Shown: one piece after another, positions 1 through 11,585 of the stretch
Layout: each line of letters starts with the position of its first letter
Numbering within the stretch: the stretch's first letter is position 1
Notes under the pieces: model-generated
Databases searched by the model: none
Told to the model about the DNA's origin: nothing
The model's input: only the letters and a program-made list of their open reading frames with translations
Translations under genes and position numbers: made by a program
Assembly (NCBI GenBank): GCA_014529385.2
Contig: CM043953.1
Coordinates: 62,187,872 to 62,251,871, forward strand
Source: Adiantum capillus-veneris
Taxonomy: Eukaryota > Streptophyta > Polypodiopsida > Polypodiales > Pteridaceae
Reading direction: 5' to 3'
Length of the DNA stretch: 64,000 bases

Positions 1-1257
1 GGACCTGCCTGAGGAGGCCTCGTCCACTTCAATTTTTTTGCCTCCACCTCTTCCCACAAACGTTGCCGCTCCGCGTCCCCCGCCTCCTCTCCCTTCCCCA
101 CCTCCACCCCCGCCTCCCGTCCCTCCTCTCTCCTCGGTGGGGCCCACCGCCTCATCTCGCGATCCCTCCTTCACTCCTCCTCAAATGTAGAGGATTGGAC
201 GGACGTCTGCCGCCTGGCGATCTCTTGGTAGTGCTTTTGCTACGAGCCGTGTGACTCGAGAGAGACAACCCCATTTGAGGCCACCTTTTTGGTGCAGACT
301 TTTCCTTTTGTAGCAGTCCCTAGAGGTTTAACTAGCTTTGACATTCGCAAACACTGGGACTTCTTTGACTACAGCTTCACATGGTTCCTGGGTGACTCTT
401 CTCCCGACTTGGAGAAGGCTTGTTGTATCTGGTTGTTGTCCATGCTCAGCCTTGGTAGGTTGCGCATGCGCTATGGGTTGAGTCTCCTGCGAGGACAGGC
501 CTTCGCCAAATGGCCCATCTGTCTGAAAAATGAAACACTGATTCGCGAGACTCGAATACTCCACACTCTGTCTCATCCAACCCCCACTCACCCGAGGCAA
601 TAGTACCACCTTCGAGAGGAGTGTCTCAAACAAGAACCCGCACAATAGGTAAACCTACGGCCTTGGCCACATTTGAAGCTCCAGTGCGTTGAGACTCCAA
701 AATTCTCCCGAACATGGAACCAATCATGGGGAGAAGAGGGAGATACTGTCGCCTCAAGCCTGGGAAACAGACCGAGATCGGCAAGTCCGCCTCCTCCTCA
801 AGCACATCTGTAGTAGGGTCAAAACCATGATGCCATTGTCTGAAGTAACCTCAAGCTGCTCGGATGCCGAGCGGGCTCATCAAAATCACCTTGGCAGTCG
901 CTGATTTTGCCCACCTCGGAGAGGAGGGCCTGAAGTAGATCCCGAACCTCGCCTCAATCGGGGCGAGTGCCTATAATCTTGCAGATAATCGAGGTGGCTT
1001 GCAAGCGTTCCACTTCAGCCATCAAGCTTGCTTGTTCTTTTGGCAAGAGAGCAAGTCGAAGGAATAGATCCGCGGTGTCGGGCGAGGGGGTTGCTGTAGA
1101 GTCCCTGTGAGGTGGAGCAAAAGCCGCCATTCTGTGTCTGCTGCTGAATTGAGAAGGGCGATGGTGACGACGTAACCACAGTAGGCTGAAAAATCGCCTA
1201 ACTGCGAGCTGAGAATGTGGCACGAAGGCACGAGGTAGGGGTGGAGAGCGCGAGGCT
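1..1257. other. Unassigned sequence, no recognisable gene
   Basis: The first 200 bases are C/T-rich and read as a proline-rich stretch in one frame, which ends at a TAG just after 180. A 104-codon plus-strand frame covers 289-603 but has no ATG start and no family I recognise. The reverse-strand frame at 954-1325 begins with a run of prolines made by the poly-G tract and is not credible. No LTR, LINE or RNA gene signature is visible. This could be an eroded element or intergenic DNA. Confidence 0.35.

Positions 1258-1294
<37 letters not shown>
1258..1294. repeat. Poly-G homopolymer, 37 bp
   Basis: An uninterrupted run of 37 G. Similar G or C runs of 31 to 38 bp recur at 5074-5104, 26271-26307, 36830-36866 and 45871-45908. 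Confidence 0.95.
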
Positions 1295-1297
<3 letters not shown>

Positions 1298-2279
1298 GCA
1301 GCAGCGAGCAGTCTTGGATTAACACTACTCATGAGCTATTAAGCAAAACGCGTATACTGTTGATCCTTTGAATCATTTGTTTGTCCTCTCTTTTCCCTCC
1401 CGTCTCTTGTTCTACTTTGACCATGGCATATCATCATTCTTTGGGGATAAGCTTGTGTGCATAGTATTGATAGTTTCTTTTTAATTTTTCCACGACAAAG
1501 GAAAGCAGGTGGATAAAGCCACACCGCTGGGTTACATAAAGCTTGTCTTTTTAGCACAACTAGGTTGAAGCAAACAATACTCAGCAGTACGCTTTTGTAT
1601 TGGTTATGTTTATAATTCTTTAGCATTCTGGCAAGACAAACAAATACAGCAGAGGTGAATATTAAAAGAGCTAATGCATCAAATTATCCCTGTTATCCGA
1701 AGCACTCAGAGATGCCTTTATATTACTCCCTGCTTTGCACAACATAACTATGTAGCGCCAATAAATACTTTTCATCACGCATTCATGGAAACTTTTACTA
1801 AGTACTCTCCAACATTCTCACTCTAGTAGAGTGGTGAGAATAGCTTTACAGCATGCCATAAATATACAGCCCATAAATTTTCCCAGAACATACACAAAAA
1901 AATGAGGATACAACACTCCAAAGAGAACATGGGCACAAAAGAATCGGCAAAAACAAACAATCAAGCAAAAAATGTCAGCAGGATGAGACCTCCCTAACCT
2001 TTGTGGCTTCAGAACGACAATGAGCCAGTAATTCTCGCGTAGCAGATACTTCCTCTTTGGATTTTCCTAATTCTTTGGATTCCAGTTCTCTGCTTTCAAA
2101 AAATAAAAAATATTGTCTTTTAGACAACACAACCTTCAAACATTGTGATTTATTACTTTGTAATGTGCAGAAAAAATGGAATACACATGTTCTCAAGGCC
2201 TTCCGACACAGATCCATGTCTCTTAGTCCTCCATTCTCTTTGTATTAATCTCTTTCCTACAAAGATTTCCAAGAGCAAA
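1295..2279. other. AT-richer unassigned sequence
   Basis: All open frames are under 100 codons and none resembles a known domain. No terminal repeats or tails are visible. I see nothing here that I can annotate. Confidence 0.4.
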
Positions 2280-3352
2280 TGGGTTCACTTGTTTTCCTCA
2301 GAGACAAGGGGCTAGCACGATGGACTATGTTATGGCTCAGCCCAGTTTTATACCATCTATTCAGGATTTTATAGTTGGCCTCACACTTCTTGGGGTAGCA
2401 GTAGATCACACCCTTCTCACATTTACAGTTTCATTCCATTTTAATACAGCTCAGTTGGCCCAGGCATCTACACATACTCGATACACTTTTACATCAGAGA
2501 GTCCCTCTCACAGACACATGGCCACAGATAGAGGAGCTTACCCAGATATTGACAAAGACTTTACATGATGCAGCACATGAGGCATACCCACACACCCAAC
2601 CTTTTACAATCAGCCCCACGCCTATTGGGGCAGTAGATCCCGCCCTCCTCACATTTTTCATTCCATTTTCATACAACTCCGTTGGCCCAAGCATCTACGC
2701 ATACTTCATACACTTTTACATCAGACTCGGTCTCTCTATATGGATAGTATTTACTAATTACAAACACCTCTGGCCACAAAGGAGCCAGGACACCCATTAG
2801 AGGAGCTTACCCAAATATTGACAAAGATTTTACATGATGCAGCCCTAGAGGCATACCCACACACCGAACCTTTTACAATCGGCCCCACGCCTGTTGGGGT
2901 AGCATTAGATCACGCACTCCTATTTACAGTTTCATTCCAGTTTAGTACAGCTCCATTGGCCAAGGCACCTACGCATACTTGATACACTTTTACATCGGAG
3001 ACTCGTTGTGTAAACATGGATACTATTTATAGACGCCTGGCCACAAAGCAGCCGGGATGCCCATTAGAAAAGCCTAACCAGATATTGACAAAGACTTTAC
3101 ATGATGCAGCACTAGAGGCATACCCACACATCCAACCCAAGCACAGATGATGTTTTGGGAGTATGCCCCATAACAGTTGGTATAAAGAGCAGTGCAGAGA
3201 GATGAGAGCCACACTTTAGAGAGAGGTGCTCTTGGGAGCCATTACTGATAGAAGGTTACAGATAGCCTTCCAATGCGTACTGCAAAGGAAGAAAAAGACT
3301 TATCTTGCTCAATTAGAAGAGGATTCGTACAAGCTATTCCTGAGCCACCACT
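2280..3352 (+). pseudogene. LINE ORF2 endonuclease C-terminal/linker region, three tandem partial copies
   Basis: The segment starts inside the endonuclease domain, with degenerate versions of the GFTCFPHRHGAS and DYVMA motifs seen in the better copies (for example 63200-63260). It then runs through the VDH motif that ends the domain and the linker that includes the AYPHTQP and MPQNSWYDEEC motifs. The block from the VDH region to AYPHTQP is present three times head to tail, at about 2376-2610, 2611-2880 and 2881-3140. The first two joins share the same junction sequence, CCTTTTACAATC. Stops and frameshifts break every copy. The tandem organisation points to local duplication after insertion rather than three separate insertions. 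Confidence 0.8.
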
Positions 3353-3870
3353 CGGGCTTATCTCCATGATCTCCAGGATGATCAAGGCGTGACGCCTCTG
3401 TTCCCCATGCGATCATCCGAGAAGAGTTGGTTACCCCTCCTTTGGTGGTTGAGGCTCTTACGAGATCAGTGGCATTCATACACAACTTATGGGAGCTCCC
3501 ATGAGATCGTTATGCTCGGCTACCGGCTCATTAGAGCCAAGGCTTCAGTACCACGTGCTATTGTCCGAGCAGAGCTAGCTCCTCCCCCACTAGTGGTTGA
3601 GGTGCTCACTAGATCCGTCTCCTTCATACACCGCATGTGGGAACTTCTCAGAGACAGATATGCCCGCCTTGCACTTGAGTCCTCTCGACAGTTAGCCATG
3701 CACGGAGATACAGCATGCTCGTATGGGGAGATGACATCGTGGTTTCAGGCGCAGGGGTTCAGCATAGATAGATTACCTCCCTTCCAATACTCACTGGATG
3801 CACCCTCTCTGACTCTTACACAGTGCGAGACCACCAGGCTCATCCACCAAGACCTGACTCCTCCTGGGCG
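3353..3870 (+). pseudogene. LINE ORF2 C-terminal region, two partial copies in tandem
   Basis: A short degraded copy (about 3360-3523) and a longer copy (about 3524-3870) both encode the region after the RT domain. It is recognised by the RAKASVPRAI, LESSRQLA and FQYSLDAPSL motifs shared with 33440-33770. The reverse-transcriptase core is missing, so this joins the endonuclease linker directly to the post-RT region. The longer copy stops before the CCHC-like knuckle and runs into unrelated GC-rich DNA. Confidence 0.75.
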
Positions 3871-4276
3871 AGGGGCTGGCCATGGGGGGAGGGCGTTAAG
3901 CCTATAGCTCCCGCTCCTACCCCGTCGAGGAGAACGCAGTGACGACCCAGCCTAGCTCTGCGTGGCCGTTGCACACAGGTGCGCTCCCGATTTTGCGTAG
4001 CCGCTGCTCCCGGTTCTGCGTGGACTGCGCTCCCGGTTCTTCATGGCCGCCGCACACAGGCCATCATTTCAACCTTGACCTCGCGACCTCAAGCCTACTT
4101 GACACGACCGATTTGCAACAACCTTAACCTAGGAAGGGTTTTCCAAACAAGGTCGACCTTATCGGTGGATTTTCCGACTTAAGGTCCTTGTTTCAAGAAG
4201 GTGTCGTTCTCTGTTTCAAGAAGATCAGCCTTTATCTAAAGGCTACTCCGACCTAAGCAGCATACTCTTTGCGTTT
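3871..4276 (+). other. GC-rich leader upstream of a LINE ORF1
   Basis: It contains short imperfect repeats of a GCTCCCGGTTCTGCGTGG-like motif around 3980-4045, then AT-balanced sequence leading into the ATG at 4277. It is most simply the 5' UTR of the ORF1 that follows. No promoter motif can be assigned. Confidence 0.4.
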
Positions 4277-5032
4277 ATGGCTACCCGAGCTTCGTCCCGA
4301 GGTAAGCTCAGTTTCGCTGGATTCGTAGCAACACCTCCGAAGGTAGAAAACATCACCCGCCTCCAAACCGAAGTCGAAAGCCTCCGCAAGGAGAATGACC
4401 AGCTGAAACAAAGGCTTTCAACTTTCGAAGCCCGGCTTGCCGCAATAGAGAGTCACAAGGAGGAGGAGTTGAAACACAGAGAAATCGAATTCACAAAGGC
4501 AAAAGAAGAAGTAGAGACGACCGTCAATAAGGAGGTCAAAACCCAAGTAGAAGAGGTAATCTCTCACAAGGTCGAAGATCGTGTAGCATCCACGTTACGT
4601 GAACGGCAACGACAAGAGGACATCGCCCTCAATGTTCGCATTGGTAGTCTCCCAAGCGATTGAAAAGGAGAGGGGGATCTCAAGTTTCATGAGTCATTTG
4701 CACGCATCCAAGGCGTAATCCCCATGATACAATGTGATTCAACAACAATCACTTGTCTTGCACATGAACCTCGCACCAATCATGCAATCTACAAGTTCAA
4801 AACCAAGGTGGATTGAATCAAATTTCTTGAGAAATGAAGGCTTCTCAAAGACACCAAAATGTGGATTGTAGAAGATCTTACACCCGCTCAACTCAAGCAT
4901 AAGAAGGCAGAACTACAAAAGATGCGAGAAGCACGCACAGTAGGGAAATGGGCAGTTTACCGAGGAGGTAAAGCCATTATTCAAGAGTTTCGAACTCCCA
5001 AACTGGCTCCCTCCTCACCCCCTTCTACGTAG
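4277..5032 (+). pseudogene. LINE ORF1 protein, divergent subfamily
   Basis: One frame runs from the ATG at 4277 to a TAG at about 5030, broken by in-frame TGA codons at about 4661 and twice near 4820-4840. The N-terminal 128 codons carry a long heptad-rich coiled coil (about residues 25-110, rich in Glu, Lys and Leu). The region after the first stop holds a domain ending in DLTPAQLKHKKAELQKMREA and YRGGKAIIQEF. This matches the C-terminal domain of the other ORF1 copies here (DLTLTQLAHM and YRDGRVVIVERRST at 61650-61770). The layout resembles L1-type ORF1 RNA-binding chaperones. It is not joined to an endonuclease, because a poly-C run and a microsatellite follow. Confidence 0.7.
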
Positions 5033-5072
5033 ATTTTGTTCATCTTATCTTATCTCACCTTTTTTTGGGCCC

Positions 5073-5073
<1 letters not shown>

Positions 5074-5104
<31 letters not shown>
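5074..5104. repeat. Poly-C homopolymer, 31 bp
   Basis: An uninterrupted C run lying between the ORF1 remnant and a truncated LINE tail motif. Confidence 0.95.
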
Positions 5105-5105
<1 letters not shown>

Positions 5106-5134
5106 TTTCTAATGTTTTGTCTTTGGTCCCATAG

Positions 5135-5219
<85 letters not shown>
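5105..5219 (+). repeat. LINE 3'-tail remnant followed by (CT)n
   Basis: The sequence GGTCCCATAGGTCA near 5126 is the start of the conserved LINE 3' tail (compare 45990-46046). It then collapses straight into about 80 bp of (CT)n. A new LINE fragment starts at the end of the microsatellite. Confidence 0.7.
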
Positions 5220-5221
<2 letters not shown>

Positions 5222-7351
5222 ACAACCTATATTACCAGATCCGCTAGAGCCATGCCCTGCTACTAGTACTTTCTTTACTACGGAAATGGTGAAAAACGCC
5301 ATTGACAAGATGAAGATAAGAAGAGCATATGATCATGAGGGTTTAGTAGCAGAACATCTGATCCATGCAAGGGATATACTTTCAGAAGTCCTTGCTCGTC
5401 TGTTTAATCGGGTCATGTGTAAAGGATTACCTGAATCTTGCAAATTATCTACTATCGTACCTATTTTCAAGTCAGGGGAACCTATGATACCCGGGAACTA
5501 TCGTACCATTATGGTGGGTCACACACTGACCCGACTGTACGCATCCATTCTCGAACAAAAATTGAGTAGATGGGCAGAGAATGAGGGCATAAGGGCAACA
5601 GGACAAGCTAGATTCAGAAGGGGTTATTCCACTTTACATCATATTCTTACGCTCAGAGCCATTATTGAGGAATGAAGAGCAAAAGGGAAAAGGATGTATT
5701 GTTGCTTTGTGGATTTTCGGAAAGCTTTTGATACAGTACCAAGGGCCAGATTGATGCGCAGAATGCAAGAGTTAGGGATCCCCAAAGAGATTATCTCGGG
5801 GATCATGGCCTTATACGGGTCAATAACTGGTTATGTACGTACTCCAGAAGGGGATTCCGACATTGTTCATTCCACCGTTGGAGTAAACCAGGGATGCCCA
5901 ATGTCCCCTACTTTATTTGGTATGTATGTAGATGAGATATCAGATTACATTGATAGAGAGGGTGATAGAGGTGCTCAACTTGCAGGGTAATGGATCATGC
6001 AGATAATCTTGTATTGATAGCAGAATTACCAGATGGAATGCAGAGGCAGTTAGATGCATTACATAAATTCGCGGAGGACAGCGGACTGTCGGTAAATTTG
6101 GGTAAAACCAAAGTTATGGTGTTTAACACCACACCGCAGTGGGTTAGGAGATCGGCACCTACATTTGCATATGGCCAGGATACAGTAGAGTACACAGATG
6201 CATACACACACCTTGGTGGGGTATTTACAGGACCGAAGTTTACTCTTAAGAAAGCAGCGGATGCTAGATTGTCCAGAGCCTCTGCGGCCTTGGGAGGGTT
6301 GGAGAGGATGTGTTCACAAGTGCAGTTTTAGGAACCACTTACAAAACTTTGGCTGTTTAATACTGTGGTGGCTTCGGCTATGCTTTATGGGGTCCAGATT
6401 TGGGGACCATTTGTGCATCAGGATAATTGAAAGTCAATGGAAAGACCTTTGGTATCTATGATTTCCCGAATGATTAGAGCCAAGGCCTCCGTACCACACG
6501 CGATTACCCGAGCGGAACTAGCTGCCCCTCCGATAGAAATTGAAGCTCTTACCAGATCAGTGTCCTTCATACATGGTTTGTGGGATACAAATAATTGCCA
6601 ATATACTAGATTCGCCCTCGAATCCTCTCGACAATTAGCAGTAAAAGGAGATACACCATGCTGGTATGCGCAACTGTCCTGATTGTTTCAGAGACACGGG
6701 TTCAGTATGGAAACATTAGCCCCCTTCCAATACTCTCTTGAGGCTCCATCACTGGCAATCACAGGAACGGAGATTAATAAAATCATCCGCCAGGATCTTA
6801 TACAGATGGACACTAAGAGGACATGGGTAGACCCTACACAACAATTGGACACGAAGATGGCCGACTACAAAGAAAACTTCCTACAGTTATCTGAAGATAG
6901 TTTTGTGATTCGCCCGAGCTACATGGATACCCACCTGTCTCATGGTTTGACATGTGCTATTGGTCATATTCGTACATCCTTACACCAGCTGGAAATTGAA
7001 TTTGGCAAATTTCGGGGAATCCCACCTGAGAGTAGAATTTGCAAGTTATGCGGAATAGAGCCGGAGACAGAATTACACTACATATGCCATTGCACCGTAT
7101 ACTATGAGATACGTGGGCGTTTCCATTGCCTATTTAAAGAAGGCTTTGGACCTCTAGATAGAGTCATGCAATACCAAGATCAAAGATGCTTAGGCCTGTA
7201 CCTACTGGAACTACATCGGCACAAGGATAATCTAATGAGAAGACAAACAACACTACAGCCTCAAAGGCAAATCATAGATTTCTTCGGATCGAGAGAAGTA
7301 GGAATGGAAGGAGAAGCAAGAGGCCAGCAGCGAGCACAAAGGAGTACCCAC
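5220..7351 (+). pseudogene. LINE ORF2 reverse transcriptase and C-terminal knuckle, 5'-truncated
   Basis: The copy starts just upstream of the RT domain. Visible RT motifs are STIVPIFKSG and NYRTIMVGHTL (about 5450-5530), FVDFRKAFDTVPRARL (about 5709-5757) and NQGCPMSPTLFGMYVDEIS (about 5887-5945). The catalytic YADD box has decayed: a short deletion and substitutions near 5990-6005 leave HADN. Frameshifts or stops lie near 5674, 5990, 6330 and 6682. The C-terminal part has the knuckle CKLCGIEPETELHYICHC at about 7040-7095 and the YYEIRGRF motif. It is interrupted at 7351 by a solo-LTR-like insertion and resumes at 8847. The product would be a target-primed reverse transcriptase, but this copy is dead. 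Confidence 0.88.
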
Positions 7352-8569
7352 TGATGGGGGCTTTTCACAAGCCAGGCTCCCATACCCCTCTTCTCTCTTC
7401 CCCACCCCATGGTAACCCCCTCTTAGGGAGGGAGTGATAAAAGGCATTGGAAAAGTAAGAAAAAATAAAGTATGAGTATGTAAATAAGTGAGAAAGGTAA
7501 AATAGGCCACCTCGTGCCTACGGGGCAGCCCATCCCCAGCCTGCCTCCTCTTTCTTCACTGTTGCCCCACCGTGTGTCCTTTTTCCTCTCCTCCACTCAA
7601 AAAGGCAACCCCCTCTCTCTTCCCCTTGTCCTTTCTCCTTTCTCTCTTCCCTCAAGCTACCCCACCCCTGTCCTCACCAATAATACATTCTTTGTCACAT
7701 GTCACCTCTCCTATCTTCCAAAATAGCATACCCCACCCTTTTTTTTCTCTCTCCTATACTCTCCCATGATCCAAATACCCCCCTCTCTCTCTAAAGTTCG
7801 AAATCTCTCTTGTCTTCTAGCCAGATGGCCTCCCCAACACTCACACACACTCAGTTCTACTGAAAAAGGTGCCCACAGATCCACCTTTACATGATGGTTA
7901 CCCGATTTTTCTAGTGTCCACACACATCTGCAAACAGATTTACCTCTGTACACACTCCTCTCTCTTCCCTCTTGTAATTATTTATTTTCCATCTCACTCA
8001 CTTTTTTCATCAACCCATCTCTCTCTCTTAGAGTCTCTCTCATGAGACTGTTGTTGTTACGCATATACACACAGCCAGACAAGTGGGGCCCACAATCACA
8101 TAGCCGGTGCAGATAATAATTTCTTGAAGAGGGGTCACCATCACACTAAGGACACACACAACATCACCAAATAGTACACTATGCATTGTGTGTGCCTAAC
8201 GCACACGTACACATCCACACCATCACCATCACCATCACCAGACTTGAGCATGACCTCTACACCCTTGGGCTATGGAAGATGAAGGGCAGCTAAATGAAGG
8301 ATGATGGCCATAACCCTCGTGCGAGTCTTCGCCATCAGCTCCCACCTATCCGCCATGTACTCTACCACTCTCTCCCTTCTCTTTCCCCTACCCTATGCTC
8401 CCCATTTCATCGCCTTATTCTCTAAATAAAGCTTGAGGTTTTGTGAGTATATTTCTTGCAATGTTTTGCCTATGTGAGGTGTGCGGAATCGCCACCTAGT
8501 CTGGTGTTTAGAGTGAGCTTGTGTATGTATGAAGGGTGTGCGGATTTGCCACCCTTCTGTGGTGCCTAA

Positions 8570-8635
<66 letters not shown>

Positions 8636-8846
8636 ACTTGATCTCATTCCCCTTCCTCTTCACCATTACTCCCAAGCATCCATCTCTCTTGGATGAAAAC
8701 TTTGTTTGGTGGTGTGTTGTTTGGTCCTAGCCGCTCAGAGCTAGGTGGTGCCCCTGTTCGCTTTACCGGGACAAGCTCGACGCGCGCCATTCGGTCCCCA
8801 GTGTTTTAGAGGCCGTCGGGGTTCGGGGTTCGCTTTGCTCCCATCA
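7352..8846. mobile_element. Probable solo LTR inserted in a LINE
   Basis: The 1,495-bp insert begins TGATGGGGGC and ends GCTCCCATCA, a 10-bp inverted terminal repeat with one mismatch that has the TG...CA ends of an LTR. CCAC lies directly on both sides (7348-7351 and 8847-8850), giving a 4-bp target duplication. Without the insert, the LINE ORF2 C-terminus joins across in a sensible way (7334 to 8850). An AATAAA-type signal occurs near 8425 and a (CT)n run at 8573-8634. No coding domain is present. It could instead be a non-autonomous DNA element, but TG...CA ends and a short target duplication fit an LTR better. Confidence 0.6.
8573..8634. repeat. (CT)n microsatellite inside the solo-LTR-like insert
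   Basis: About 31 perfect CT dinucleotides. It is not next to a LINE tail, unlike most other (CT)n runs here. Confidence 0.95.
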
Positions 8847-9161
8847 CCACATTCATACCAAAGGCACCCTCATTGACAGGGCAATTGAGCTTAGGAAATC
8901 GAGACGACCACAACCGAGATGGAGAAGCACACTTCACCGGAGGAGACTACAACAAAGGATTAGAAGCATTCTAGCCAGACACCCAAAATGCTCCTAAGAA
9001 GTTTATTTAATACTTTGTATTTAGTTTTTTTCGCATTTATTTTCACACTTAGAACTTTAGTACTAAGGTACCCAGACATTATAACAGATTCACCACTTTT
9101 GTATGAGTTTGGTCTCATAGGTCACTCTAGCCTTTTGAAGACGTTAATATAACCTTTCATT

Positions 9162-9163
<2 letters not shown>
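8847..9163 (+). pseudogene. End of LINE ORF2 and 3' UTR (continuation of 5220-7351)
   Basis: The last codons of ORF2 carry the basic tail motif GTLIDRAIEL followed by Arg-rich sequence, ending at a TAA near 8997. The 3' UTR follows, with the conserved tail from about 9110: GGTCTCATAGGTCA, a short hairpin, GAAGACGTTAATATAAC, then CATTTCAT leading into (CT)n. The hairpin stem has one mismatch in this copy. Confidence 0.82.

Positions 9164-9231
<68 letters not shown>
9164..9231. repeat. (CT)n then (CA)n at a LINE-LINE junction
   Basis: About 49 bp of CT and 19 bp of CA separate the tail of the upstream LINE from the start of the next truncated LINE. Confidence 0.95.
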
Positions 9232-9697
9232 TAGAGGGAGGTCACTAGACTTATAGGGCAGGATCTGTTTCGGTTGGATACACAAAGAACATGGAGACAA
9301 CCTATATAAGAGTTGGAAACAAAGATGATTATATAAAGAGAGCATTTTCTCCAACTCATAGAGGATAGGTTCTCATCACGGCCTGCCTACATGGACACTC
9401 GATTGTCCCATAGATTACGATGTGCTATTGGACACATTTAGACATCATCGATTCGGTTGGAGATTGAGAATGACGGATATCGAGGAATTTCAATTCACGC
9501 CACATGCCAACAATGTCAGAGAGAGCCACAGACAAAGGTTCACTATATATACCACTGTGCAGCATACTATGAGATATGTGGCCGCTTTCACTATCTGTTT
9601 CAAGACGGTTTTGGGCCTCTATCTAGAGTTATAAGATGCCACAATCAAAGAAGTCTTGGCCTCTATCTATTGGAGATTCAACGATATCGAGTAGGGT

Positions 9698-9701
<4 letters not shown>
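9232..9701 (+). pseudogene. 5'-truncated LINE ORF2 C-terminus
   Basis: It begins in the post-RT region and includes the THLSHG-like motif, a degenerate knuckle (CQQCQREPQTKVHYIYHC, about 9507-9560) and the LGLYLLEIQRYR motif. It is cut off at 9701 by the (GA)n and tail of the minus-strand LINE that follows, so the two elements meet tail to tail. Confidence 0.8.
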
Positions 9702-9743
<42 letters not shown>

Positions 9744-9744
9744 A
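9702..9744. repeat. (GA)n microsatellite, tail of the minus-strand LINE
   Basis: Read on the minus strand this is the (CT)n that follows the LINE 3' tail. Confidence 0.9.
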
Positions 9745-11150
9745 GAGATGAATTGAAATGAAGTGTTATATTAACGTCCTCAAAAGGCCAAAACTATATT
9801 AACCTATGAGACCAAAAAGTTACAATGTGTTGGATCTGAGACAAAGTCAGAGTAACAAAATAACAACAACATAGCAAAACAAAAAATACTATGGGATCCT
9901 AAGATGGTCAATGTCAACTAAGCAAAATGACCAGCAGGTTCGATAGCTAAATCACACGACATCCAGCATCGGTCATTGGCGGATCTCATCAATCTCCTCC
10001 ATGGTCAGTAGTCTGACCCGGTGTCGTGCATGCCTGGCCAAACTGTTCCAAATCTTCTGATGTAGCCTCCATCGATGCTGTGTAGTCCTCCGCAGTCGTG
10101 GGCGCCTGGATTTCCCTAGCTCAATCGCTCGGTCGATCACTGTGCCTCTGGTGTGAGACAAGTGTGAGCTTTATTGTGGGAGTAGCTCCTGCGACTGTCC
10201 AGTGTCTACTCTAAAGAAATTTGTGATCCGTCTTTGAGACTGGCTAGCCTCTCCACTCATCAGGCTATCTCTGTGTCTGCGCACCTCGAGCAAGAACACA
10301 CCTAGGCATCTCTGATCCTCGTATCCCATGACTTTGGAGAGTGGTCCAAAATCCTCTCTAAACAAGCATGGAAGCGGCCTCGTATCTCGTAGTAGACGGG
10401 GCAGCGACATCTATAGTGCAACTCTGTCTCGGGATCCATGCCACACAATGGGCATGTCCTGGCCTCTGCTAGTACTCCGCTGTATGTCCCAGTCTCCATC
10501 CGCAGCTGGTGAGAAGATGTGCGTAGCTGGCCAATAGCACATGTATCCCATGAGACAAGTGGGTGTCCATGTATCTGGGTTTCGTCACAAAACCCTCCTC
10601 TGTAAGCTGGAGAAGATGCTCTCTGTAGAAATCCATCTTCATGCACAGCTCCTGTGCTCGCTGTATCCATGTCCTCTTGGTGTCTAGCTAGGTCAGGTCT
10701 TGGCCAATGAGCCTAGTGATCTCGGATTGTGTAAGAGTGAGAGATGGTGCATCCAATGAGTACTGGAAGGGTGGCAACATGTCTATGCTGAACCCATGCG
10801 CCTGAAACCATGATGTCATCTCCCCATACCAACATGTTGTATCTCCCTGCATGGCTAACTTTCGAGAGGACTCAACTCCAAGGTGGGCGTATCTATCTCT
10901 AGGCAGTTCCCACATGTGGTTTATGAAGGAGACTGATCTGGTGAGCGCCTGAATCACTAGTGGGGGGCCACTAGCTCTGCTCGGCTAATCGCACGTGGTA
11001 CTGAGGCCTTGGCTCTAATGAACCGCGAGATCATAGAGACAAGAGGTTTCTCCATGCTCCCCCATCCATCAATGCGACCCGACCTCCCGTGATGATCCAA
11101 TGAAGGTCCCCATATCTCAGCTCCAAAGAGCAATGCAGAAGCCACCAAAC

Positions 11151-11585
11151 TGTCACCAAGCCTATATTAGAGGTTGTTTTCTAATTAATCTTTGAACTTT
11201 GAGCTATCATCATTGTGTTTATACTCTATCTCTATGTTCTTGCACTTGACGTAACCTAATCTTAATCTCCATCTCTCTAACTCTAGCCCTAACACCATGG
11301 TGAAGTTAAGGCTTCACCCTCCATAGCCTAGCACTAAACCATTGGTGATTAGGGAGCACGCTTCCCAACCAATGTTATTAGAGACGACGATTTTATACCT
11401 AGGCTTAACTAATCATCCCATTATATAATTAATTAGTAGCATAAATGATTGCATTACTAACAAATTGGCTCTCTTATCATGATTTGGGCAAGAGAGTGCC
11501 CCACTACCCCTTGGTCACTAGGAGAAGCAGAAGTCCCATTGAACACTGAATCCTTGCATAGCAAGCCCTTGCATTTAGTGTGGCC
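11151..11585. other. AT-rich insertion of unknown type inside LINE ORF2
   Basis: LINE homology stops after the equivalent of EPRTKLW and resumes at the equivalent of DTLVAS. About 430 bp of AT-rich sequence with no coding potential lies between. I found no convincing terminal inverted repeat or target duplication, so its class is open (a MITE or an LTR fragment are possible). Confidence 0.5.

Noticed and set aside
954-1325. Proline-rich minus-strand ORF
   Set aside because: Its proline run is the poly-G tract. The rest has no recognisable domain.
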